Positions 25,301 through 37,300 of a stretch of DNA of 64,000 nt are shown piece after piece. Made by a program: the position numbers and the translations under genes. How positions within the stretch are numbered: the first letter of the stretch is position 1; the number at the start of each line of letters is the position of its first letter. The DNA comes from Stomorhina lunata (lineage: Eukaryota; Arthropoda; Insecta; Diptera; Rhiniidae). The stretch is taken from contig OW121743.1 of the NCBI GenBank assembly GCA_933228675.1, positions 69,063,834 to 69,127,833 of the forward strand. The letters are read 5' to 3'. Under the pieces are notes generated by a model. It saw nothing but the letters and a program-made list of their open reading frames with translations. It was not told where the DNA came from and ran no database searches.

Positions 25301-28300
25301 ATAGTGGTTATAATATACACCACCTTATTTCCCTATGCTATCCCCTTTGCCAAGAAGGTAACCCATTTCGTATGTGCAATATAAAAAATTGTGGAGTCCT
25401 ACTTCTGTTAAAAAAAATCTATACCATTACTTAACGCATTATCAACAAAGGGTTACTATCGAAAGTAGTCCATGTCTTTTTTTTGCGAAACTGCTTCTTT
25501 ATTTAAAGATAGTTGCTTCAGGTTTCTTTTTTGAGGAGACTTACGCCTTAAATCGGGCATGTTTTAGATTGATTTTTCTATGTATGTCAATTCTTTTATA
25601 ACATGAGCTCAATACCTTTACACAGGCCGGAGTTACGGGCAGTGGGATAGATTTACCTTTCGTGGTAAAAAAAAAAAACTCGAAATCGAACTATTGTTTG
25701 AATACCACTCAAGTGCCATTTTCCATAATGACATGAAGCCAAATCGGGCCAGAAATATGTATCACAGTGAACTGTCTCAGAAACCCCGTTTTTAAAGGCA
25801 CTTCGTTATATATATATTTCTGTGTTTATAGACGCAAAGGCTTGACAAAAAAGAAAAATATTGGGGAATTTTCCGAAGGTCTTTCCATTCAAGATTTTAT
25901 AGTTGCTTTTGTGACCCATTCTGACATGTTCTGGGGTACTTTTCATCTACGTTTTGATAAAAGCGTTAGATGAATTAAACCCTAGTGGTACACTCAAGTT
26001 CCTTTTTCCATAGTGACAAGTGACATATGACAAATTGTGCCAGAAATATGTAGGCACTCTGTGCTGTCTCAAAAATGGCAAAAGCCGTTTTAAAAGACAC
26101 TTTGTTATATTAATTTCTGTATTTTCTTATAATATAAAAATTTCAATTTATTCGCATGTTTTTTTGCTTCTAAGTTCTTTACCGAATTGCTATCAGGAAC
26201 TTTCTGAAGTTTATATGACTTCAGCCTCGAATAAGCTTTGGCTCTGGCCATAAAAGTATAAAAGCATTTAACTGTACTAGCAGTTTTTCTAATAGAAGTG
26301 TTAGCCGCTTTTCGAAGGAGTTTCTCGACTTCTTATGCTTTATCTTTTGGACCTCAAGTTGGACTCCTAGTTCTTAATTTTAACATTTAATGGAGAGTTA
26401 ACCTTAAAATTTGTTCATATTTTTTTAATGTAAATAATGGGATTTTTATTTCTTTCATCGAATTTTTTTCGGAATCCATTTTGAACAAAAAAACAATTGA
26501 AAATTAATGTTTTCAAAACAATAGTATCGAATATTTCTTCATAAAGATAAAATGTTTAATAAAACATATATAACCAGCTGGGCCCGGCAGCGTTGCTGGA
26601 CTATACTAGATTTGTTCTGGCTTGATTCTGACAAGTTAGACCTATAGTTTTGATGAAAAACAAAAATAAGAAATATTTCCTCGATAGTATAGTGGTCAGT
26701 ATCCTCACCTATCATGCAGGAGACCGGGGTTTAATTCCCCGTCGGGAAGTATTTGGGAGCATCACTGGTCTAGTAGGTATTGTACTAGACTGCTTGTGTG
26801 GAGGTTATGGGTTCGATTTCCACCAAAACTCAGGTCTGCAACACTACACCGGACATATGGGGCTTTACTCTGTAATTCGAATCAAAAGGAAAACCTTTCG
26901 TATTTATATACCTAACACATTGTGATTCGAAAAGTTTTCTTCCGAATCGAACTACAGAGTAAGAAGACCATGGGCTTCGTCATTTAGTTCTGAAATAAAT
27001 TAACTTTGCATTGCAATTTAAATAAATAAGTGAAAAATATATTCTCATGGGGGTCGAAACTTCCCTTGTCTGAATATTTTATATTCAAAATATGGCTTTG
27101 AGTCACTTTTTTGGTTTGGAGTCTCAAACTATCTATATATATTGCGACTGTCTATATTGTGACTTTCTACATTGTGACATAGAATTAAAAATGATATTAT
27201 ATCTGAATAATACATTTTCCGAACCATCTCCTCAAAGTTTCCAACATATCAACAAGCATTTAGTTTTATATATAACAATTGTTTGCCTGAAATAGTAAAT
27301 TCCCATTTTATTTGGAACACTCTTTAATTTACTTTCAAAATTTTAAATAATTTTTTATTTTAATTTGTAATCATTTTTATTTCCTTATAATTTTTTTTCC
27401 TCAAAAAAAAAACTAAAATTTTCCAAAACGCGTTAATCAAACTTAAAAAAAAATAAAACAAATTTATTACTTTATTATAAAACCTAAGGATTTTTATTAA
27501 ATAATAATAATTTTTAAAATTAAATAACAAACTAAAATCTATAACATTAATAATTTTCTACGATTGGTCTTCTTCTCTTCTATTTTAAACTTCTTAATGA
27601 TTCAAAACCAAAAATAAACCAAACAAAAAAAAATCGAATCAAAACAAACCAAAAAAAAAAAAAAACTTCCCGTTACCAAAATTTTGAAAACCAAAAAATT
27701 TCGTTAATGAAATGAAATCTTCTAAAAAATCATCATCACAATTAAACAAAACGAAAAAGGACTTTGAGGTATTATTCATCAATATTTTGTTAATCAAAAA
27801 TTTACAAAAATTTAATTAAATTTTAAGCAAATTTTTCTGTTTTTATTACGAACAAAAAATCCTTAAAAACAAATTCAGTAGTTGATTATTATTTTTAGTT
27901 TAAAAAAAAAATAAAAAAAAACCTTCAAAAGAAAAAGCTTTGTTTGAATTTAATTTTTTGAAAATAATTTTTATTTGATTACAATTTTTATCTGTTAATT
28001 TCAACAACTGGCTTCTTTATTATTAAAAAATTTGAGACAACATAAAATAAAGTAAAACAATTATTCAGCAAAATTTGTTCTATTAGTTAATTGTTACTAT
28101 TTCTTGTATCTTTATATTATAATTTCGTTCAACCAACCAACCAACAATTTGCTTAAGAATTTCTTTTTTTTTTGTTTCAGTTTTATTAGATTTAATCACA
28201 ATCATGTATTTTTTGGTTTTATTTGAAATTATTTGTTGAAGAAAAAAAAACAGAAACAGCTACAAAAAACAACATCAAAAACCAAAAAAAAATTCAGTTC

Positions 28301-31300
28301 AATTCAAAATAAATATTTAACCACTCACCACCCACCACTACACATGATCAATCATTCAATCAATATCAATCTCATATCATATCTTAACAATAAATATTCT
28401 TAATATTTTCATTTATTAGAAAAAATACTTTTCTGATTTGTTATTATTTTCTATTTATTTCGATTTCAGTTTTGTCTGTCCGAAATTAAAAAGAAATTAT
28501 TTCGGAACTTATTTGCAGATATTCCCTGGTCAAGTATATGTTAAGTTATCCGATAGAAATATAATTTTGAATAAAGCGACGAATCGATATTCTTCTGAAT
28601 TCTAGTATCGGGTGGGCCATTTAAAAACGCAATAAAACAAGTTATTTTTTTGGTTGTAAAGTACAATTGTTCCGGTTAGAAATAAAATATTATTTCATTT
28701 ATATGGCTGACATGGCTAGATACACACGTTGCAACAGTTGGTAAAACTTAACACGGTTGTAAAGCTGATTGCAACGTTTTTGTGGCCGTTAGGGTTGGTA
28801 GTACAAAAGATCAAAAAGTCTTTTGTACAACCAAGTTGAAGTTGTACAATAAGATTGAAACGTTTGTGAACATGTCCGTGCAACATTATTCTATTTTGAT
28901 TCTCATTTTGACACTGAAGTTGTACAAACAGTTGCAGTGTGTATGGCGTGTATTAGATAGTATCGGGTCTTATCCTGTCACGAATGTTGGCTTCAAATTC
29001 TCAATTGTATCCGGATTGTGGGCATAACTCTTGCCTAAATAAACTCCGCAGAAAATAGTCCAACGACTTTAAATAGCAGCTTTATGGCGACCAATTGTCA
29101 TCAGAATTTTGATTAATTAAACGACCATCAAAAGTTTGAAAGAATATATCGATTGTGGCAAGTTGCACCATCCTGTTGAAGCCAAACATCATTCACATCA
29201 ATACCATGAAGATCGGGCAAACAAACTACTAATTAAAGGTGTCTTTATTGACCGTAATATCTGCGCTGTCCTCATTTTCCAAATAATATGGTCCAATGAT
29301 GCCTCCAACAACAACTCGTATTATTTGCACTGGCTTTCTAAGCCCCAAATACAGCAATGTTTCCAATTTTACTTCAGTACTGAAATAGTGAATATATAGA
29401 GACAACTATTCTAGTATATATCTGGTGACATTGTCAACGAATGTGTCAACATATATGTATATCAATAGGCCCCGATTTGATCCCAATGTCTCCATTTGGA
29501 CCAAAAGAACTACAAAGTCAATACTAAGTAAATAGTGGTAATGTCTACTGGTGGATTTCGTAGGAACTCTAAATGTTAAATGTCAATAGTAGATAACATT
29601 GGATGGGGCAAAATAGGCAAGTAGTACTGGAGACATTGTCAATAGCAAAACAGTATTGTTTCTCTGACGGCATTTACTGCAGGGTACGTATAGATTACCC
29701 ACCCGATAGTGTAGTTGAACAAAATTCTTTGATTTTAGATAACAGATTGGTTAGCAATAAAAACTGGTGTGACATTTGGTCATATATGGGAGCTATAACC
29801 GTAACTTTGAACATATACTTTTTGTGTAAATTAAAACTTCTTTTTTTTTATAATAAACAAAAAATATACGAGGACAGGTCAGTAAGTTTTTTAAATAAAA
29901 CAAAAGTTTTTATTCAAAAAGTTTATTTATTTTGCCGAACCATTTTTTTAAGTTTTAAAACAATTAATTAATAGGGCTATATATGTGGCTTAATCGGTTA
30001 GGACGTTGACTACTAAGCATAACATGCCACATTAAGTCTGGGTTCGAGATACGGCCACATCCATTTTTGTAATCATTAATTACTTTTAAAATTGTTAAAT
30101 ACTACAGTATCCTCCATCGGCGGTAAGCTTACAGCATTAGCACGCCCCCGATGTAAAAAAGCTTAATTAATGCGTCCAAATAAAAACAAATGGCGTAAAT
30201 TCACTGCCCAAAAATAAACATGAGGTGCAATTAGTTTACATCCCCTTTTCACCATCTTGAATCTCTCTACCATCCGATTTTAAAAGAAGGTAACCCAATT
30301 AATATATACAATATATAGGCAGTATTTGACGTTGGAGTTACTTTTCTTTTTAATAAAACAAAAAAATTATGTTGGTATAATATTTGCACATTGAACGTTA
30401 ACCCCTTCGTAGGTAGTTAATATGGAGTTAAGTCTCCTATATGTTGTGATAGAATTATTATAGTTATGGGAAGAATAATAGTGTTTGTGGACATTCGATT
30501 TCCTAACTGGAAAGCGAGCAATTTATTCCACATACGAACAGTTTGACTAAAAAAATATTTTTTTTTCCTATTTTGTGTGATCAGGCCCATACAAAGGTCA
30601 GACGAAATGATGTACATCTTACATCGTTTTGGAAAACCAATGCACAATCGAAACTTGGAAGATGAGTTGAGTCCAACGGACATCGCACTGTATTTTCATG
30701 CTAAGAACATCTAGAAGGCCATTCAAATTCTGTCTATTGACTCTGATCTTCAGCTGACTTAGCCTGAGTGACTGAATATGAATGACAAATCTTGCTATCA
30801 TCTGTGAAAGAGTAGAAATAGTAATATTGAAGTTTCGACATAAAAGGTCATTTGAAATAAAAGAAAAATGGTGGGTGAAAGAACGGAACCTTAAGGTACA
30901 ACTGCATTTATTTCGGACTTCTGAATAATACTCCATCTATAACGAATCTTATACAATTGTAAAGGCAGGCAATGCTACTTTTTTTAAATCAACTGAAAAA
31001 ATAATCAAAATTAAGTCAGAAATGGTTCATAAAAAACTCATAAACGGTTCAGAAAGGTGCTCATGAAAGATTCTCTGAAGGAAGTCGCGGCTAGGGCATA
31101 TTCGATGGCATATTCGATAGTTTTAATTGTCCGTGGCAGTCGAAAAAGAGTCAAATATGATCAAAAAATAATAAAAATGCTGACTGGGTTGTAGTGTGTT
31201 CTCATCATTTGTGTATCATAGCGAATGATTGTGTTTGTTGGGGAAAATTGTTCTAAAAATATGCTCTTTTCAGTTGTTGTGTTACGACAAAATTTATTTG

Positions 31301-34300
31301 CCTATAACAAGTTATAATAAATAAACTCTTTGCCCTTGGTTGTTTTAAATAAATTCAACAATTTTCGTTATTACACGATTGTGTTAAAGAGTGCTCTAAA
31401 TAATTTGTAGTTGGATTTTCTTAAATAAAAATCAAACCTTTTAATATAAGGTTGTCAAATATCTCCCTTCCGCCTTTTTGTCTTTTGAATTTCGCGGCTA
31501 TGTACAAAGCGCTACAGAGCTCGTATCTGGCAACACTATACATAATTTAAAAGGTCTTGACATAACCTACAAAACGACGCTACGCATGGTTAGTTTGGAT
31601 ATTTCGTTCAACAGTTATAGACGTGTAAACATGGAGTTCACTAACGCCGAAATTCGCGCTATTTTAAAGTTTTCCTTCGTTAAAGGCAAATCCGCTAGAG
31701 AAACGTTCCGTGAGATTAATGGTGTTTTGGGGGATGGTACTCTATCACTTCGAACCGCGGAGGAATGGTTTCGACGATTCAGAGCCGGTGAAAACGACAC
31801 CAAGGTTTTGCTGTGTGTTTGGTGGGATTGGAAGGGAATCATCCACTATGAGCTGCTCCCATATGGCCAGACGCTTAATTCTACCATCTACTGCGAACAA
31901 CTGGACCGCTTGAAGCAGGCGATCGACCAGAAGCGTCCAGAATTGGCCAACAGGAAGGGTGTAGTGTTCCACCAGGACAACGCCAGACCACACACTTCGT
32001 TGATGACTCGTCAGAAGCTACGGGAGCTCGGATGGGAGGTTTTATCGCATCCACCATATAGCCCGGACATAGCGCCAAGTGATTACCACCTGTTCCTGTC
32101 CATGGCGAATGCCCTTGGTGGTGTAAAGTTGAACTCAAAAGAGGCATGTGAAAAGTGGCTGTCCGAGTTCTTCGCAAATAAGGAGGGGGGCTTCTACGAG
32201 GGAGGTATTATGAAGTTGCCGTCTAGATGGAAACAGATTATCGAACAAAACGGCGCATATTTGAACTAAATCCGATCACTGTATCACTTTTTATAAAGCA
32301 TTGAATAAAGAGCAAAAAAGCGGAAGGGAGATATTTGACAACCTTATATAAAAACTCTACAAAATACGCATATATAATGACATATACAAAATCATTTAGC
32401 ATTAAAATGTTTACTTAGTACTCGAGTTTTGCAAAATTATCGACTTTTTTCGGAAACCCTCCCATTAAAGATTTTACAGTTGCTTCTGATACCTTTTTGG
32501 AGCATGTGTTCCACCTGCGCTTAAAATCGGACATGTTCTTGGAAATCTTTCCTGTGTTCTTCAATTCCTTTTTTACCAGAGCCCAATACCTTTCCACAGG
32601 CCGAAGTTATGGACAGTTAGGTGGATTTGCCTCTCGTGGTACAAGTGCCTTTTTTCCAAATGGCATGATGCCAAATCGGGCCAAAAAAATGTAGTCACTC
32701 TGTGCTCTCTTAAAAAGGGTAACAACCGTTTTTGTAGGCACTCCTTTATATAAATTTCTGTGTTTATTGTGCCAGATGCCACAAATACTTTACTTCTTTT
32801 GCCACAACTGCAAATAGCTTGCCACACGAGAAACTTCTTAGGGAATTTTGTTTGTTTTTTTTTTGTGCGAAACTCTTGCCGAACATTGCCCCGTTTATCA
32901 GCAACATAAAAATCTTGACCAGGAAGTTGAGAAAAGTCTGCCAGTACGTATGTTTCATCATCCATCACACAACAGGTGTATTTTTTTATAAAATCAGACT
33001 TCAATTTTTTCGCTCGTTTTTTTGCTTCTAAGTTCTTTATAGCATTGCGATCTGGAACCTTTTGGACTTTGTATGTCTTCAGTCCAGCATAAGCTTTGAC
33101 TCTATGTGAACATTTCACCTTACGAGCTGCTTTTCTTAAAGAAGTGTTAGGCGCTCTTCGAAAGAGTCGCTCGACTTTTTTTGCCTTACCAATATCTGTA
33201 GGACTCTTTCCCTAACTTCATTCTTTCTTTCTTCATTCTTTCTTTTCTCCCTCTCTGTTAAAGGATCACAATGGACCCCTGGGGTCTCCGAGTGTAGGTG
33301 TCTTTGACACCTCCTTTATTACCTAACCTAACCTAACCTAATATCTGTAGGACCTTTTTTCCTCCCTGATCCAGGTTTTCTCTTAATGCTCAGGTTTTCC
33401 TTATACTGTCTGATGGCATTAGAAACCGTTCGAGGGTCAAATTTCAAATTTTTAGCTATTTTTTTAAAAGTCCATGACGGATTTTTTTGAAAAGTTTTAA
33501 TTATATTTTCACGAACTTTTTTTTCGCAGTCCATTTTGATTGAAATAACTATTGAAAATTAATAATTTCTAAAATAATAGTATCTGACATACACTCATTT
33601 CCACTTGAATAGGTGCACTTATTTAGTAATAAATTTATGCTTGCTGCTCTTTAGATACTTCATGAATAGAATAGTGATATACTTTTTGTGAAAGGCTGAA
33701 CAGTTAAGAATAAAAGTGTAAGCAAAGAAAGCTCGAAAAAGATTTGATAGTTTAAATAGGGGCCTCTTTTCGAAATTGGTGCAGAAAAATATGCGTTTTT
33801 TTTGCGTCACTTGAATAGGTGCACCACATTAATTTCAGTTTTGTAGCCATTTGTTGAAGTTTTGACCACAAAATAGTTTAGCATTTACTAAAGTAGAACC
33901 CTAGAAAAATTTTCGATCGGTTTTTATTAAATTTGGTCCAAGGTAATTCATAGGATTTGGAAGAGAAATCAAACATTAATGCCAGCGGAGATTAAGGCCT
34001 CTACTTCCGTGAAATTTCTACACAAAATTAAAAAAGTGATTGCGTTGTAATGATTCGCTCAAGAAGTAACAAAAAATGAGGAAAAAATTCTAAGCGAAGT
34101 CAAACTTTGGCCCCAAGAGTCATCAAACGGCAAAATGATAGTGATTTTCGTGGTAAAATCTTAGTAAAAATTGGTTTCCGTTGTAGTATTTCTGCAGATA
34201 GAAACTAATAAATGGACCCTAACACCTAATACCACTTAAACTTCGGAAAAAATCATAATTAGTCCAAAAAGACAAGGATTTACGGTTGAATTTTTGCAAA

Positions 34301-37300
34301 AAACATTTCGGTAAAAAATGTTTAGGAGCAAGGTAGTGTAGCAATGAAAAAAAAAGATTTTTAAGGATGCGATGGTTTGAACTACCATTTTTATGATTTG
34401 AGATGGGGATAATATTTTTTAATTCTGCTCTTTAAACTTAAAACTAACGGGTTCATAAAAATCGAACCTTTTTCACATGAAATGACAGCTTTGCTCCTAA
34501 CCATTTTTTTTTTTACCACATGTTCTTTGCAAAAATTCGACCGTAAATCCGTATTTTTTGGACTAATAATGATTTTTTTCCAAAGTTTAGGTGGTATTAG
34601 GGGTTTAGGTCCATTCATTAGTTTCTATCTATAAAAATACTACCACCTACGCCAATTTTTTCTAATACTTTTACAAGAAAATCACTATATTTTTGCCGTT
34701 TGGTGACACTTGGGTCCAAAGTTTGCCTTCGCATAGAATTTTTTTCCTCAAATTTTGTTATTCCTTGAGTGAATTATTAAAACGCAATCACTTTTTTAAT
34801 TTTTTGTAGAAATTTCACGCAAGTAGAGGCCTTAATCTCCGCTGGCATCAATGTTTGACTTCTCTTCCAAATCCTATGAATAACCTTGGACCAAATTTAA
34901 TAAAAACCGATGGAAAATTCTTCTAGGGTTCTATTTTAGTAAATGCTAAACTATTTTGTGGTCAAAACTTCTACAAATGTCTACAAAATTGAAATTAATG
35001 TGGTGCACCTATTCAAGTGACGCAAAAAAACGCATATTTTTCTGCACCAATTTCGAAAAGAGGCCCATATTTAAACTATCAAATCTTTTTCGAGCTTTCT
35101 TTGCTTACACTTTTATTCTTAACTGTTCAGCCTTTCACAAAAAGTATATCACTATTCTATTCATGATGTATCTTAAGAGCAGCAAGCTTAAATTTATTAC
35201 TAAATAAGTGCACCTATTCAAGTGGAAATGAGTGTATCTATAGAAACTAACTTGATCAAAAAATAAATTATTTCTTGCACTATGGATAAATTTTGTCTAA
35301 AATAGTAAATGCATATTTTTTTTAGAACACTCTTTATTTGCAAATAAGTATTAGAGCTAAGTCAGCGATTAGCATATAGTAATAGCATTAAACTTAAAAA
35401 ATGTTTCAAATTTGTGGTTTATATCTGGGCAATTTAAAGATTTTTTACTAAAATAAAAATGTTTCTTCAAATCATCCATACTATTAAAAGGTTTAATTTA
35501 AGATTAAACTGAAAAAATTTACAAATCATAAATTTTTAATTATTAATCGGGCAGCACAACCGATTTTGTTATTTTATATCCCTATAATTTAATTTTTCTT
35601 TCATTTAAAATACACTTAAACAAAATAACACTTTAACACACAAAAATAAACTTAAATTCTATTAGAAAACTAAAAACACTGAAAGAAAACTCTTACCTGA
35701 ATTATAATTATATTTTTATTTTAGTTTTGCTTGTGTAGTTGAGTTTTACTGTCTAGCATCATACAAAAAAAAATCTAAAAATATATATAAAAAAAGATTT
35801 ATATATACATGAATAAAATTTTAAATAAAATGTAGTATAGTAGTTAAATAAAAAATTAAAAAAGAAACTATACATATATAAAATAAGAATTTAATGAAAA
35901 TTCTAAAATACACTCTCAAGAAATTGTTTGTGTTAAGAAAATAATTAAGAAAAACCAAAAGAAAATTTAACAAGCATGAAAAGTTGATTTAACATGTTGG
36001 CAAAATTAACTTAGACCTAACAATTTCAAAATGATAAATATTGAAATATTACTTTTAAATTAGACCCCGCTCGCAGAGTTATTAAATGAAAATTTATTAT
36101 TTTCTACCCCAGTTACAAAAAAAAAAATTAATTAAAAATTTGAAAACCTTTTTTTCCCCCTAATTAAAACCCCAGCGGCTGATTTTATTTGCTTTTCATT
36201 CAATATTAACTCACAAATTTAACATTCAGTTTAAGGTTTAATTTTAGTTAAAAGATTTAAAAAAAAACATATTTTAATAATTTTTATAACCAAAAAAAAA
36301 AACATAAATAATTTTCTTTAAATGTCTTTAAATTAAAAAAAAAGATAAATAAGTTTATACGTTTTCTTTAAAGGAAACGTATTTAATTTTTTCTATTTAA
36401 AATTAAGACCATCTCACAAGTGCTAATTAGAAGTTTAAATAAAATAATTTAAATAATCAAAAAAAAACATTTAGACAAATTTATAAAAAACTAAATTATT
36501 TGAAAACCAAAAGAAGATAAACCTAATTATTTGCCTGCTTTGCATTTTAATAATTCTTAATTTATTTCCTCTCTACTCCAAAACTTTTCTTTCAAAAAAA
36601 AATTTTTTTTTTTTCAAAATATATTCAAAATTTTCTTTTTTGTTTCATTTACAAAAAATTTCCTTTTTCAAAACTGCTTTTTATTATTCTCTAAACTTTA
36701 AATACTAAATCTTTATAAAAAATCATTAAGAACAAATATTAGCTTTAACTGAAATAAATGCATAAAAGACGCTTTCTTTTCTCTCTCCACTTACTAACAA
36801 ACACGGCTTTTTTAAAAAATTATCCCCCACCTGTTTTTAGAAAAATATTGAAATTAATTTGAAAGCTTTTAGAATTGAAAACTATCAGTATCAGTAATTA
36901 AATATAATCGCTTTATTTGTTTAACGATTTATTATAAAATTTAAGAAAAACGCTTTAATTGTTGTATTTGTTTGGTTTTTTATTTAATTTTATTAAAATT
37001 AAGTTTAATTTGTTTTTTTATTTATAATTTTGCATGTTGGTTTTTTTAGTTGAATAAAGTATTTTATAACACTTTGTTGAAATTATTTATATATAAAGAA
37101 TTGTTTTTCAAAATTTAGTTTAAGTATTCGATAACATTTATTCTATTTTTTGGATTTTTCAAAATGTTAAATAAAATTTTCATAATTTTTACAGTTTTTC
37201 GTTCGTTTGGATCATATACGAAAGTGTTTCACTCAAAAAGGAGGCATATTCGTATTGGAGGAATATAGTAAGTATTAAAATCATATTTTCAACATTTTTC

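Larger units (their letters stand above)
24147..27324 (-). mobile_element. Old DD37E-like Tc1/mariner element, expanded by insertions
   Basis: TA (24145-24146) is followed by AGGAGTGTTCCGAATAAAAT. The complement of ATTTTATTTGGAACACTCTT ends at 27324, followed by TA. These match each other and resemble the DD37E repeats elsewhere in the window. Between them, 25590-25800 and 26270-26560 are diverged versions of the DD37E transposase gene, including AATACCACTCAAGTGCCAT and CGACTTCTTATGCTTTA. SINE-like insertions at 24930-25130 and 26678-27000 inflate its size. Confidence 0.75.
31387..35334 (-). mobile_element. DD37E Tc1/mariner transposon, copy 2, carrying three nested insertions
   Basis: Outer ends are AAGAGTGCTCTAAATAATTT after TA (31385-31386) and the complement of AAGAGTGTTCTAAAAAAAAT before TA (35335-35336). 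Comparison with the uninterrupted copy at 40693-41989 shows three clean insertions, each with its own target duplication: a mariner (31449-32344), a retroposon end (33205-33339) and a long palindrome (33592-35234). Without them the element is about 1.27 kb. Confidence 0.93.

Noticed and set aside
26678..26749. Functional tRNA-Asp gene
   Set aside because: The anticodon base is changed to ATC and the anticodon and acceptor stems contain mispairs.
27700..27772. Open stretch ending ATTAAACAAAACGAAAAAGG..TTTGAG before a GT, possible extra Rab3-GEF exon
   Set aside because: No acceptor with a pyrimidine tract precedes it, the donor GTATTA is weak, and an insertion there would split a conserved junction (NSK to FFV) that reads directly through in vertebrate MADD.
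29603..29971. 122-codon plus-strand ORF as a small gene
   Set aside because: No motif, no splice or promoter context, ends in A/T-rich tract directly before a SINE; likely chance.
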